The notes: generated by a model from the sequence alone, not told the origin. 64,000 bases of DNA from Cupriavidus basilensis OR16 (GCF_000243095.1 NZ_AHJE01000022.1:62001-126000); one strand, 5' to 3'. Counted from the stretch's first letter, positions 28,198-38,106 are shown. Numbers and translations are program-made.

Positions 28198-30702
28198 ATG
28201 AATGCCAAGGACCAGATGCTTTGCGCCACGCTGCCGCCCCAGGACATCTCCACGGAAGTCCTGCTGGAGAAATACGCGAAGGGCGAGGAGACAACCGCCG
28301 CCGATGTGCGCCAGCGGGTTGCGCGCGCGCTGGCCGAGGCAGAGCCCGAGGCGCAGCGCGCGCAATGGGCCGAGCGTTTCCTGTGGGCGCAGGAGCAGGG
28401 CTTCGTGCCGGCGGGGCGCATCAACTCGGCGGCTGGCACGCGCATCGAGGCCACGCTGATCAACTGCTTCGTGCAGCCGGTGGGGGATTCGGTATCCGAT
28501 GCGCGGGATGGCAAGCCGAGCATCTATGCGGCGGTCGCGCAGGCGGCGGAGACCATGCGGCGCGGTGGCGGGGTGGGCTACGACTTCTCCGCGATCCGGC
28601 CAGCCGGTGCGCTGGTGCGGGGCACGCACTCGCGCGCCTCGGGGCCGGTGTCCTTCATGAAGGTGTTCGATGCATCCTGCGCCACGGTGGAGTCGGCCGG
28701 TTCGCGCCGCGGCGCGCAGATGGGCGTGCTGCGCTGCGACCACCCGGATATCGAGACCTTTATCCACGCCAAGGACCAGGGCGACCTGACCAACTTCAAT
28801 ATCTCCATCGGCGTCAGCGACGACTTCATGCGCGCAGTCGAGGCCGATGGCGAGATCGAACTGGTGCACGAGGCCGAGCCCACGGCGGAAACCATCGCCG
28901 ATGGCGCCTACCGGCGCGACGACGGCCAGTGGGCCTATCGCCGCGTGCCGGCGCGCCAGTTGTGGGACCAGGTGATGCAGGCCACCTACGATCATGCGGA
29001 GCCCGGCATCCTGTTCCTGTCGCATATCAACGATGACAACAATCTCTATTACTGCGAGCGCATCGAGGCCACCAATCCCTGCGCGGAACAGCCGCTGCCG
29101 CCCTACGGCTGCTGCGACCTTGGCTCGATCGACCTGACCCGTTTCGTGCGCCAGCCCTTCGCCACGGACAGCCGCTTTGACTTCGAGGCCTTCGCCGAGG
29201 TGGTGCGGGTGGCGGTGCGCATGCTCGACAACGTGCTCGACGTGACCTACTGGCCGTTGCCCGAGCAGCGGGCCGAGGCGCACGCCAAGCGGCGCATCGG
29301 CCTGGGCTTTCTCGGGCTGGGCAGCGCGCTGGTGATGCTGGGCATCCGTTACGACAGCGAGCCGGGACGCGCACTGGCCGCGCGTATCGCGCAGACCTTG
29401 CGCGATACCGCCTACCTGGCTTCGGCCGGGCTGGCGCGGGAGAAGGGCGCTTTCCCCCTCTTCAAGGCCGATGCCTACCTGGCCAGCGGCTTCGCCCGGC
29501 GCCTGCCCGCGGCGGTGCGCGAAGCCATCGGCCGCGACGGCGTCCGCAACTCGCACCTGCTGTCGATCGCCCCGACCGGCACCATCACGCTGGCGTTCGC
29601 CGACAACGCGTCGAACGGCATCGAGCCCGCTTTCTCATGGACCTACAACCGCAAGAAGCGCATGGCGGACGATAGCTACAAGGTGTTCGAGGTGGCGGAC
29701 CATGCCTGGCGCCTTTATCGCCACCTCGGTGGCGATATGGCGCAGTTGCCCGACAGCTTTGTCACGGCGCTGCAGATGTCGGCGCTCGATCATATGAAGA
29801 TGCTCGAGGCGGTCCAGCCCTATATCGACACCAGCATCAGCAAGACGGTGAACGTGCCGCAGGACTATCCGTACGAGGCCTTCCGCAACCTTTACCTGGA
29901 AGCCTGGCGCGCGGGGCTGAAGGGGCTTGCCACCTACCGCCCCAATAGCGTGCTGGGCGCGGTGCTGTCGGTGACGCCGCCGGCGGCAGGCGCCCAGGCA
30001 GTACCCGCCATGGCCGCCGTGACCGACGACCCGCTGCGCAAGCCATTCGCGAGCCGTCCCGTGGGCGACCTCGAAGGCGTGACGTCGAAGGTCGAGTACA
30101 TGACTTATGAGGGGCACAAGACGGTCTACCTGACGGTCAACTTCATGCGTGTGGCCGGCTTGCTCGACGGCAAGCCGGTGGCCGTGGAGCGTCCGGTGGA
30201 GTTCTTCATGCCGGCCGGGCAGCGCAACGACGGCCAGCAGTGGATCACGTCCACCATGCGGCTGCTGTCGATGGTGGCGCGGTCCGGCGGCTCGATCGCC
30301 AAGGCGTTGGCGGACATGCGCAACGTGGTCTGGGACAAGGGCGCGGTGCGCTACGGCACGCTGGCGCGCCAGGACGGCACCGAGGTGCCGCGCTTCCATG
30401 ATTCCGAGGTGGCGGCGATCGGCTACGCCCTGCAGCGCATCCTGATCAAGCGGGGGTTCCTCGACGCGCAAGGCATCCAGGTGCCGGTGGCGGCGCTTGC
30501 CGACCGCCTGGCCGGGCTGGAAGGGCCGGGCGGCGGCGACGGCGGTGGGGCGGCCCAGGCGGCTCGCGCCGGCGGCTCGCCGGCCGCGGCGCTGGGGCTG
30601 GGCTCGGGCAAGCCTTGCCCGGAGTGCGGCGCCCATGCCCTGCATAAGGTCGATGGCTGCGCCAAGTGCGCTAACTGCGGTTATGTCGGGGAATGTGGCT
30701 AG
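28198..30702 (+). CDS. nrdJ: Adenosylcobalamin-dependent (class II) ribonucleotide reductase
   Basis: Makes deoxyribonucleotides using a cobalamin-derived radical, so it works with or without oxygen; 834 residues. Landmarks: [13 protein letters not shown] and the glycine-rich [15 protein letters not shown] in the N-terminal third, the active-site strand [20 protein letters not shown], and [17 protein letters not shown]. The C-terminus ends with a four-cysteine element [20 protein letters not shown] that could act as a redox-active tail. The frame is open from a TTG at 28162, but the ATG at 28198 is preferred; the TTG falls in the 13-bp repeats. I saw neither a cobalamin riboswitch nor an NrdR box. 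Confidence 0.92.
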   Translation: MNAKDQMLCATLPPQDISTEVLLEKYAKGEETTAADVRQRVARALAEAEPEAQRAQWAERFLWAQEQGFVPAGRINSAAGTRIEATLINCFVQPVGDSVSDARDGKPSIYAAVAQAAETMRRGGGVGYDFSAIRPAGALVRGTHSRASGPVSFMKVFDASCATVESAGSRRGAQMGVLRCDHPDIETFIHAKDQGDLTNFNISIGVSDDFMRAVEADGEIELVHEAEPTAETIADGAYRRDDGQWAYRRVPARQLWDQVMQATYDHAEPGILFLSHINDDNNLYYCERIEATNPCAEQPLPPYGCCDLGSIDLTRFVRQPFATDSRFDFEAFAEVVRVAVRMLDNVLDVTYWPLPEQRAEAHAKRRIGLGFLGLGSALVMLGIRYDSEPGRALAARIAQTLRDTAYLASAGLAREKGAFPLFKADAYLASGFARRLPAAVREAIGRDGVRNSHLLSIAPTGTITLAFADNASNGIEPAFSWTYNRKKRMADDSYKVFEVADHAWRLYRHLGGDMAQLPDSFVTALQMSALDHMKMLEAVQPYIDTSISKTVNVPQDYPYEAFRNLYLEAWRAGLKGLATYRPNSVLGAVLSVTPPAAGAQAVPAMAAVTDDPLRKPFASRPVGDLEGVTSKVEYMTYEGHKTVYLTVNFMRVAGLLDGKPVAVERPVEFFMPAGQRNDGQQWITSTMRLLSMVARSGGSIAKALADMRNVVWDKGAVRYGTLARQDGTEVPRFHDSEVAAIGYALQRILIKRGFLDAQGIQVPVAALADRLAGLEGPGGGDGGGAAQAARAGGSPAAALGLGSGKPCPECGAHALHKVDGCAKCANCGYVGECG

Positions 30703-30781
30703 GGGCTTGGGGCGCAGGGCAGCGCACCTGGCAACCTTGTGAATCGGCATGAATCCCGCCTGACGGACGGCCGCCTTTTGC

Positions 30782-30787
30782 TACAAT
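30782..30787 (+). promoter_or_regulatory. -10 box placing dnaX transcript start at its ATG
   Basis: TACAAT with CTGACG 16 bp upstream (30760-30765). The start codon is 7 bases after the box, so the mRNA would have no leader, in line with the absence of a Shine-Dalgarno sequence. Confidence 0.55.
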
Positions 30788-30794
30788 CGCCGCC

Positions 30795-32632
30795 ATGAGT
30801 TATCAAGTGCTAGCGCGCAAATGGCGCCCCCGGGATTTCACCACGCTGGTCGGCCAGGAGCACGTGGTCCGCGCGCTCACGCACGCGCTGGAACAACAGC
30901 GGCTGCACCATGCCTACCTGTTCACTGGCACGCGGGGCGTCGGCAAGACCACGCTGTCCCGGATTCTCGCCAAGGCGCTGAACTGCATCGGGCCGGACGG
31001 CACGGGCGACATCACCGCGCAGCCTTGCGGGGTGTGCAAGGCCTGCACCGAGATCGATAGCGGGCGCTTCGTCGACTATATCGAGATGGACGCGGCCTCC
31101 AACCGCGGCGTCGACGAAATGGCATCCCTGCTGGACAAGGCGGTGTATGCGCCGACCGCGGGGCGCTTCAAGGTCTACATGATCGACGAAGTGCACATGC
31201 TGACCAACCACGCCTTCAACGCCATGCTGAAGACGCTGGAAGAGCCGCCCGCGCACGTCAAGTTCATCCTGGCCACTACCGATCCGCAGAAAATCCCGGT
31301 CACGGTGCTGTCGCGCTGCCTGCAGTTCAACCTCAAGCAGATGCCGCCGGGCCATATCGTCAGCCACCTCGACCACGTGCTGGGCGAGGAGCGCATCGTG
31401 CGCGAGCCCAACGCGCTGCGCCTGCTGGCTCGGCGGCCCACGGCTCGATGCGCGACGCGCTGTCGCTGACCGACCAGGCCATCGCCTACAGCGCCGGCCA
31501 GGTGTCGGAGGCCGCCGTGCGCGGCATGCTGGGCGCGATCGATCAATGCTACCTGGTGCAACTGCTGGATGCGCTGGCCGCCGAAGACGGCGCGGCCATG
31601 CTGGCGGTGGCGGATGGCATGGCCGATCGCAGCCTGTCGTTTGCCGGCGCCTTGCAGGATCTCGCCTCGCTGCTGCACAAGATCGCGCTGGCCCAGGCGG
31701 TACCGGCCTCGGTCCAGGAAGAATGGCCGGAAGCCGCGGAAGTGCGCCGCTTCGCCGCCGCCTTCGATGCGCAGGAAGTGCAGCTGTTCTACCAGATTGC
31801 CAACCTTGGCCGCAGCGAACTGGCGCTGGCGCCGGACGAGTACGCGGGCTTCACCATGACGCTGTTGCGCATGCTGGCTGCGGTGTCGAGGCCGGCGGCC
31901 CCGATGCCAGCGGCCAAGGCCGCAGCCCCGGCGCGCAGGGAGCCCGTGCCCCCGCGGCAAGCCGCCACGGATGCGCGCGATGCCGGCCCGAGCGACGACG
32001 TTCCGCCATGGGAGCACGCCGGCAGCAGCGACGTGCCGCCCTGGGAAGACCTCCCGCCCGACTTGCCCGTGATCGGGCCCTACGACAGCGATCCCGAGCC
32101 GATGCCCTCGCGCCAGGCCGCGCCCCGGCGCGAACCTGCCCCGCGCGCTGCGCCGCCTGCTGCTGCCGTGCAAGCCGCCCCGGCCGAGCCGGTGGCCCCG
32201 GTGCGGCTCACGCCGCCGAAGCCGCCGGTGGCAGGCGAAGACGGCACGCCGCCGGTGTTCACCGGCGCCTGGCCGGCACTGGCTGCCAGCCTGCCGCTCA
32301 AGGGCCTCGCGCAGCAGTTGGCCTACCAGAGCGAGCTCGTCCAGGTTGTGGGCCGTACCTTCCACCTGCGCGCGCCGGTCGCGCCGATTACCGAGGCCGG
32401 CGTCGTCGAACGCCTGCAGCAGACGCTGGCCGAGCATCTCGGCACCGAAGTGCGGGTGCAGTGCGAGATTGGCGCGGTGGCCGATACCGCCGCCGCCGCG
32501 GATGCCCAGGCCCGCGCCGAGCGCCAGCGCGAAGCCGAGGCCACCATCGAAGGGGATCCCTTCGTGCAGGGTTTGCTGCGCGAGTTCGGCGGCACGATCC
32601 TGGAGGGATCGATCCAGCCGCGCGCCGCCTGA
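30795..32632 (+). pseudogene. dnaX: DNA polymerase III subunit gamma/tau, one-base frameshift
   Basis: Clamp-loader ATPase of the replisome. The first frame gives MSYQVLARKWRPRDFTTLVG, Walker A GTRGVGKTTLSRIL, zinc cysteines CGVCKAC, Walker B VYMIDEVHML and sensor [16 protein letters not shown]. It ends out of frame after NALRLLAR near 31433. The second frame resumes as [19 protein letters not shown] and continues through the Pro/Ala-rich linker and tau domain to 32632. Adding one G to 'gctcggcggcc' restores [14 protein letters not shown] and a 612-residue protein. The site has no A-rich slippery heptamer, so this is not the programmed frameshift known in E. coli dnaX. dnaX is essential in relatives, hence a likely sequence error. 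Confidence 0.93.
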
Positions 32633-32715
32633 CCTCTTGTTTTTGCCTGGCCGCCGGCGCCCATGACGCGCGGCGGCCCGTAACTTCCATCCAAAACGCT
32701 AATCAGGAGTACTCC

Positions 32716-33048
32716 ATGATGAAGGGCCAACTGGCCGGGCTGATGAAGCAAGCCCAGCAGATGCAGGAAAACATGAAGAAGATGCAGGAGCAACTTGCCC
32801 TGATCGAAGTCGAGGGCCAGTCCGGTGCCGGCCTGGTCAAGGTGGTGATGACCTGCAAGAACGACGTCAAGCGTGTCTCCATCGACCCGAGCCTGCTCGC
32901 CGAAGGCGAAGACAAGGAACTGCTGGAGGACCTGGTCGCCGCCGCGTTCAACGACGCCGTGCGCAAGGCCGAGGCGACTTCGCAGGAAAAAATGGGCTCG
33001 ATGACCTCCGGCCTGCCGCTGCCCCCGGGCTTCAAGCTGCCGTTCTGA
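32716..33048 (+). CDS. ebfC: YbaB/EbfC family nucleoid-associated protein
   Basis: Small DNA-binding dimer that often sits between dnaX and recR. It has 110 residues: a coiled-coil-like start rich in Met and Gln ([20 protein letters not shown]), then the core [20 protein letters not shown] and end [12 protein letters not shown]. The ATG at 32716 is preceded by aggag; the long frame from 31546 is a shadow of dnaX. It lies 83 bases after dnaX in the same transcript. Confidence 0.95.
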   Translation: MMKGQLAGLMKQAQQMQENMKKMQEQLALIEVEGQSGAGLVKVVMTCKNDVKRVSIDPSLLAEGEDKELLEDLVAAAFNDAVRKAEATSQEKMGSMTSGLPLPPGFKLPF

Positions 33049-33066
33049 GCCTGACACGGAGCCCGC

Positions 33067-33384
33067 ATGATTCTCGAATCCGCAGTGCTGCCGGTGCGCC
33101 CCGGCCAGGAAGCCGCCTTTGAAACGGCCTTCGGGCAGGCGCGCCAACTCATCGCGGGCATGCCGGGCTTCCTCGGGCTTGAGTTGCATCGCGGCATCGA
33201 ACAGCCCTCGGCGTACCTGCTGACGGTGCGCTGGCGCACGCTGGAAGACCACACCGAGGGATTCCGCGGCTCGCCCGAGTACCAGCAGTGGAAAGCCTTG
33301 CTGCATCATTTCTATGAACCGTTTCCCACCGTGCTGCATCACGTGCCGGTGGTGAGCATGGCCGCGCCCGGGGGGGCGGCATGA
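33067..33384 (+). CDS. Antibiotic biosynthesis monooxygenase (ABM/YgiN-like) protein
   Basis: Small dimeric ferredoxin-like fold protein of 105 residues. It starts [20 protein letters not shown] and has the family pattern [25 protein letters not shown] and [17 protein letters not shown]. Enzymatic or stress role unknown. It sits inside dnaX-ebfC-recR, 18 bases after ebfC, and overlaps the recR start by ATGA. The gene looks intact. Placement in this replication-repair cluster is positional; no functional link follows from the sequence. Confidence 0.88.
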   Translation: MILESAVLPVRPGQEAAFETAFGQARQLIAGMPGFLGLELHRGIEQPSAYLLTVRWRTLEDHTEGFRGSPEYQQWKALLHHFYEPFPTVLHHVPVVSMAAPGGAA

Positions 33385-33968
33385 GGGCGCCCCCCCGACC
33401 TCGCTGCAGGCGCTGATCGAGGCGCTGCGGGTCTTGCCGGGCGTGGGGCCAAAGTCGGCCCAGCGCATGGCTTACCACCTGCTGCAGCACGACCGCGAAG
33501 GCGCGCGCAAGCTGGGCGACGCATTGCGCGGCGCGGCCGACGGCATCAAGCATTGCTCGCGCTGCAATACCTTCACCGAGCAGGACATCTGCTCGACCTG
33601 CCTGGACGAGCGGCGCGACGCCTCGCTGCTGTGCGTGGTGGAGACGCCGTCCGACCAGATCATGATCGAGCAGACGCTGACCTATCGCGGCCAGTATTTC
33701 GTGCTGATGGGCCGGCTCTCGCCGCTCGACGGCATCGGCCCGCGCGAGATCCACCTGGACCGGCTGCTGGCGCGCGCCACCGACCCCGCCATGGGCGGCC
33801 CGGTGACCGAGGTGATCGTCGCCACCAATTTCACGAGCGAAGGCGAGGCCACGGCGCACTATGTCGGCGAGATGCTGAAAGCGCGCGGCCTCAAGGTGTC
33901 GCGCCTGGCGCGCGGCGTGCCGGTCGGTGGCGAGCTCGAATACGTCGATGCCGGCACCATTGCCGGGG
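33381..33968 (+). pseudogene. recR: Recombination protein RecR, frameshifted start and lost C-terminus
   Basis: RecFOR-pathway protein that helps load RecA on gapped DNA. The native start is probably the ATG at 33381, overlapping the ABM stop. A run of seven C residues at 33390-33396 then puts the reading out of frame; the coding frame from [18 protein letters not shown] on is intact. Visible parts are the helix-hairpin-helix, the four-cysteine zinc finger (CSRCNTF, CSTC) and the Toprim domain ([25 protein letters not shown]). After [13 protein letters not shown] (33968) the C-terminal residues are replaced, in frame, by part of a LysR regulator. So both ends are damaged. Confidence 0.85.
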
Positions 33969-34696
33969 TGCAGCTGACCGAGGCCGGGCAGGCGTGCTTC
34001 CACCATGCGCTCACCATCCTGCAGGACGTGGAGCGCATGGCCGGCGTGATGTCGGACTACGCCAGCGGCGTGCGCGGGCAGGTGCGCGTGTGCGCCAATA
34101 CCTCGGCCATCACGCAGTTCCTGCCTGACGACCTGGCGACCTTCATGGCGCTGCATCCCACCATCCGCATCGAACTCGAAGAGCAGAACAGCAGCGAGAT
34201 CGTGGCCGCGCTGGTGGAAAACCGCGCGGATGTGGGCATCTTTGCCGACCGCACGCCCAGCGCGGGCCTGGTCACGGTGGAGTACCGGCAGGACGAACTG
34301 GTGCTGGTCACGCCGCCGGGCCATCCACTGTCCGAGCGCGGGCCGGTGCGCTATGCGGACACGCTGGAATACGACTTCGTCAGCTTGCCGCAAGTCACCT
34401 CGCTGGCGGCCCGCCTGCTGGAGGAGAGCAGCCGGTTGGACCGGCCTTTCCGCCTGCGCATCCAGGTGCGCAGCTTCGACGCCATGTGCCGCATGGTGAT
34501 GGCGGGGCTTGGCGTGGGCGTGCTGCCGCGCATCGCGGCCGAGCCGCACGTGCAGTCGATGGGGCTGTCGCTGGTGGGGCTGCAGGACGCCTGGGCCCGC
34601 CGCACGCTGCTGATTGGCATGCGTGACCCCGCCGGGCTGACGGTGTCGGCGCGGCTGCTCATCACCCATCTCTGCGGCGACCGCGCGCCGTTCTGA
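33969..34696 (+). pseudogene. LysR-type regulator lacking its DNA-binding domain, fused to RecR
   Basis: The fused frame continues as [20 protein letters not shown], the end of a LysR helix-turn-helix domain and its linker helix. Then comes a complete effector-binding domain: [59 protein letters not shown]. About the first 60 residues, with the helix-turn-helix itself, are missing, so it cannot bind DNA as read. The intact gene would probably control the CoA-transferase/lyase/Bug genes just downstream on the same strand. The deletion starts in recR and ends in this gene, with no extra sequence at the junction. Confidence 0.82.
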
Positions 34697-34913
34697 AGCC
34701 CTAGGCCTTCGTCGTGGCTTCGCCGTGGCTTGTGCGGGGCTTTCGCGTTCCGAGAAGGCCCGCTTCTCCGAATGCCGATTCCGCCAGCCGCCCGGCTGGG
34801 GCACACTGCGTTGAAACAAGGCGTGCGGCAAGCTGCGCTGGCCGCACTGGCCGCGGCGCATCCCTTCGGCACACGCCCGCTGTAATCCACACCGCACGGA
34901 GACACCCCCAACC

Positions 34914-36110
34914 ATGGCGCGACAGATCCTCGAAGGCATTCGGGTCCTTGAACTCGGGCAACTGATTGCCGGCCCTTTCGCGGCCAAGACCCTCGCCGAT
35001 TTCGGCGCCCACGTGGTCAAGGTGGAGCCGCCCGGGCAGGGCGACCCGCTGCGCAAATGGCGCATGCTCTACGAAGACACCTCCGTCTGGTGGGAAGCGC
35101 AATCGCGCAACAAGCAATCCATCTGCATCGACCTGCGCAGTCCGGATGGGCAGGTCGTGGTGCGCAAGCTGGCCGCCGAGGCCGACGTACTGATCGAGAA
35201 CTTCCGGCCGGGCACCATGGAAAAATGGGGCCTGGGCTATGAAGCGCTGCGTGCGGAAAACCCTGGTCTGATCATGGCACGCGTGTCCGGCTACGGCCAG
35301 ACCGGCCCGAAGAAGGACGAGCCGGGCTTCGCCGCGGTGGCCGAGGCCATGGGCGGCCTGCGCTACCTCACCGGCGAGCCGGGGCGTGCCCCGGTGCGCG
35401 CCGGCCTGTCGCTGGGCGACACCATTGCTGGCCTGCATGGCGCGCTGGGCGTGCTGCTGGCACTGTACGAGCGCGATGCGCGCGGCGGCGAGGGGCAGGT
35501 GATCGACGTGGCGCTGTACGAGTCGCTGTTCAACCTGAGCGAAAGCCTGCTGCCGGAGTATTCGGCGTTTGGCGCCGTACGCCAGCCGGCGGGCGGCGCC
35601 TTGCCCGGCATCGCGCCTTCCAACGCCTATCCCTGCGCCAGTGGCGAGTACGTGCTGGTGGCCGCCAACGGCGACGCCATCTTCAAGCGCCTGATGCACG
35701 CCATCGGCCGCGCCGACCTGGGCGATGACCCGGCGCTCGCGCGCAACGACGGCCGTGTGAAACGCGTCGACGAGATCGATGCCGCCATCACGGCGTGGAC
35801 CCGCACGCAAAGCGTGGAAGACGCGTTGGTGGTGCTCAAGCAGGCCGAAGTGCCATCCGGGCGCATCTACACCGTCAAGGACATCTCGGAAGACCCGCAC
35901 TACCGCGCGCGCGGCGTGATCGAGAGCGTGACCGCGGCCAGCGGCCTGAGCGTCGAAGTGCCGGGCATCATGCCCAAGCTCTCGGCCAGCCCGGGCGCCA
36001 TCCACGACCGCGCGCCCACGCTGGGCGAACACACCGACAGCGTGCTGGAGGCGGCCGGCTTCGACGCTGCCACTATCGCCGACATGCGCGCACGCGGGGT
36101 GGTGGCATGA
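34914..36110 (+). CDS. CaiB/BaiF family (class III) CoA-transferase
   Basis: Moves CoA between carboxylic acids, usually from succinyl-CoA. It has 398 residues. The N-terminal motif ILEGIRVLELGQLIAGPFAA, the DFGAHVVKVEPPGQGDPLR segment and the RSPDGQVVVRKLAAEADVLI-ENFRPG region are family landmarks. The catalytic aspartate should lie near LRSPDG...FAAVAEAMGG. The gene overlaps the next (HMG-CoA-lyase-like) start by ATGA, and a Bug uptake gene follows. Together they suggest activation and cleavage of an imported di- or tricarboxylic acid such as a methylated succinate or itaconate; this is inference. The 216-bp gap upstream holds nothing recognised. Confidence 0.9.
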   Translation: MARQILEGIRVLELGQLIAGPFAAKTLADFGAHVVKVEPPGQGDPLRKWRMLYEDTSVWWEAQSRNKQSICIDLRSPDGQVVVRKLAAEADVLIENFRPGTMEKWGLGYEALRAENPGLIMARVSGYGQTGPKKDEPGFAAVAEAMGGLRYLTGEPGRAPVRAGLSLGDTIAGLHGALGVLLALYERDARGGEGQVIDVALYESLFNLSESLLPEYSAFGAVRQPAGGALPGIAPSNAYPCASGEYVLVAANGDAIFKRLMHAIGRADLGDDPALARNDGRVKRVDEIDAAITAWTRTQSVEDALVVLKQAEVPSGRIYTVKDISEDPHYRARGVIESVTAASGLSVEVPGIMPKLSASPGAIHDRAPTLGEHTDSVLEAAGFDAATIADMRARGVVA

Positions 36111-37207
36111 GCGCGTCGTCCATGCCGCGCGGCCCGGCCCGCATCGAGATCAATGAAGTCGCGCCGCGCGACGGCCTGCAGATCGAGCCGGCCGTGGTGC
36201 CGACCGACGCCAAGGTCGCCTTTCTCGATGCCTTGTCCGCCTGCGGCTTTGCCCGCATCGAGGCCACGTCCTTCACCTCGGCCAAGGCCATCCCCGCATT
36301 GGCCGACGCCGAGGCGGTCATGCACCGCATGCAGCGCGGTGCCGGCGTGCGCTACACCGCGCTGGTGCCGAACCTGCGCGGCCTGGAGCGCGCGCTGTCG
36401 TGCGGGCCCGATGAACTCAACCTGGTGATGTCGGCCAGCGAGACGCACAACCGCGCCAACCTGCGCATGACGCGCGCCCAGTCGCAAGCCCAACTGCTGG
36501 CGATGATCGAGGCGGCCAACGCGGCTGGCGTGCCGGCCAATGTGTCGCTGTCCACCGTATTCGGCTGCCCCTTCGAGGGCGAGGTGGATGCCGATGCCGT
36601 GATGGCGCTGGCCGGGTCCTTCGCCCATGCCGGCGCGGCCGGCGTCACGCTGTGCGACACCACCGGCATGGCCTATCCCACGCAGGTGGCCGCGCTGTGC
36701 GAGCGCTTCCAGCAAGACCTGCCGCAGGCGGGTCTCACCATTCACCTGCATAACACCCGTGGCATGGGCCTGGCCAACGCGCTGGCCGCGTGGCAGACGG
36801 GCGTGACCCGTTTCGACGCCGCCGCGGGCGGCCTCGGTGGTTGCCCCTTTGCGCCTGGCGCCAGCGGCAACGTCAGCACCGAGGAGCTCGTGCATATGTT
36901 CGATGCCATGGGCGTGGACACCGGCGTGGACCTGGCGCGCCTGCTGGACGTGGTGGCAGGCTTGCCCGCGCTGGTCCAGCGCGACACCGCCAGCCAGTTG
37001 CTGCGCGCCGGCGCGCGCCTGCGCACGCACCAAGGACGGGTGCGCACCGCACGGCGAGGGCCGGCGGGCGCTGAACAAAAAACCAAGATCAACAAGCATC
37101 AAGCAGGAGACACTCCATGCCTCGCAATCCGGCATTTGCCATCGCACGTCCCCACTTCTCCTTGTGCGCATCCGGCGCGCGCCGCAAGGCGCTCGCCACC
37201 GTCGTGA
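36107..37207 (+). CDS. Hydroxymethylglutaryl-CoA lyase-like enzyme
   Basis: HMG-CoA lyase family aldol-cleavage enzyme giving acetyl-CoA plus an oxo product. Motifs: EVAPRDGLQIEP at the start, FGCPFEGEVDADAV, TLCDTTGMAYP, IHLHNTRGMGLANALAA and the catalytic cysteine loop GGLGGCPFAPGASGNVSTEE. The true 3' end is unclear. After LRAGARLRTH the frame becomes basic and random, and it overlaps the next gene by 91 bases. Alternative frames stop at 37074 or continue, so a small indel near 37030 is possible. The start overlaps the CoA-transferase stop (ATGA). Confidence 0.88.
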   Translation: MSASSMPRGPARIEINEVAPRDGLQIEPAVVPTDAKVAFLDALSACGFARIEATSFTSAKAIPALADAEAVMHRMQRGAGVRYTALVPNLRGLERALSCGPDELNLVMSASETHNRANLRMTRAQSQAQLLAMIEAANAAGVPANVSLSTVFGCPFEGEVDADAVMALAGSFAHAGAAGVTLCDTTGMAYPTQVAALCERFQQDLPQAGLTIHLHNTRGMGLANALAAWQTGVTRFDAAAGGLGGCPFAPGASGNVSTEELVHMFDAMGVDTGVDLARLLDVVAGLPALVQRDTASQLLRAGARLRTHQGRVRTARRGPAGAEQKTKINKHQAGDTPCLAIRHLPSHVPTSPCAHPARAARRSPPS

Positions 37208-38049
37208 CGCTGGCTGCCGCCAGCCTGGCCGGCACGGCCGCCTGGGCGCAGGACGGCAGCTATCCGACGCGTCCGGTCACGCTGGTGGTGTCCGCCGCCG
37301 CCGGCGGCACGACCGACCTGGCCGCGCGCATGATCTCGGAGCCGCTGTCCAGGGCACTCGGCCAGCCAGTGGTGGTGGATAACCGCCCGGGCGGCTCCGG
37401 CGGCATTGCCGCGCAGACGGTGGCGCGCGCCAAGCCGGACGGCTACACCTTGATGGTGCAGTACTCGGGCTACCAGGTCATCTCGCCGCTGCTGATGAAG
37501 AACGCGTGGGACCCGGTGAAGGATTTCTCCCCGGTCGCCAACATCCTGTCGGCGCCGCAAGTGCTGGTGGTACGCCCGAGCCTGCCGGTGAAGACACTCA
37601 AGGAACTGGTGGCCTATGCCAAGGCCAACCCTAACAAGCTCAACTACGCATCATCGGGTAACGGCTCGCTGCAACACGTTTCCACCGAGCTGCTGAACCA
37701 GATGGCCGGCATCCAGATCACCCATGTCCCATACAAAGGCACCGGCCCGGCCATGACCGACCTGCTGGGTGGCTCGGTGGATCTCACCATCACCACGCCG
37801 CCGCCGCTGATGGGGCATATCCCGTCGTGGTTCGCCCTGTACGCGCCGGCCGGCACGCCCAAACCGATCATCGACAAGCTCGCCGGCGAGATCGATCGCA
37901 TCATGCAGACCGAGGCCTTCCGCAAGAAGGCGGAGGAGCTCGGCGCCGAGGCCAAGTTCATGGGCCCCCAGCAACTCGCCGCCTACCAGCGCAGCGAGCT
38001 TGCGCGCTGGGCCAAGGTCATCAAGGCGGCCGATATCCACGCGGAATGA
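37117..38049 (+). CDS. Bug-family tripartite tricarboxylate transporter binding protein, probable internal deletion
   Basis: Periplasmic carboxylate-binding protein (TctC/Bug family). It has 310 residues with a long signal peptide (about 1-44, ending TAAWAQDG). Landmarks: YPTRPVTLVVSAAAGGTTDL, QPVVVDNRPGGSGGIA, GYTLMVQYSG, LNYASSGNGSLQHVSTELL, HVPYKGTGPAMTDLLGG. The chain jumps from LTITTPPPLMGHI to PSWFALYAPAGTPKPIIDKL. Family members have about 35-40 residues here, with a K-x-L-A-V-T and an L-P-x-V-P-T element, so I infer an in-frame deletion near 37820. No TctAB permease genes lie nearby, which is common for orphan Bug genes. Confidence 0.9.
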   Translation: MPRNPAFAIARPHFSLCASGARRKALATVVTLAAASLAGTAAWAQDGSYPTRPVTLVVSAAAGGTTDLAARMISEPLSRALGQPVVVDNRPGGSGGIAAQTVARAKPDGYTLMVQYSGYQVISPLLMKNAWDPVKDFSPVANILSAPQVLVVRPSLPVKTLKELVAYAKANPNKLNYASSGNGSLQHVSTELLNQMAGIQITHVPYKGTGPAMTDLLGGSVDLTITTPPPLMGHIPSWFALYAPAGTPKPIIDKLAGEIDRIMQTEAFRKKAEELGAEAKFMGPQQLAAYQRSELARWAKVIKAADIHAE

Positions 38050-38106
38050 TGCAGGTGCCCGGTGCCGGCAGTAAGCCGGTCGAAAGGCGCAACCTGTATC
38101 TTCGAT

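Noticed and set aside
27800..28198. Cobalamin riboswitch upstream of nrdJ
   Set aside because: No B12-box-like sequence or matching fold was found; the structured RNA there is SRP RNA on the other strand.
31420..31450. Programmed ribosomal frameshift in dnaX
   Set aside because: No slippery heptamer, wrong position within the ATPase domain, and a full protein needs one extra base.
33149..35065. 638-residue open frame on the - strand opposite recR and the LysR part
   Set aside because: Shadow frame with random composition and no domain.
34914..38049. Complete TctCBA tripartite transporter
   Set aside because: Only the Bug/TctC receptor is present; no TctA or TctB permease gene follows.
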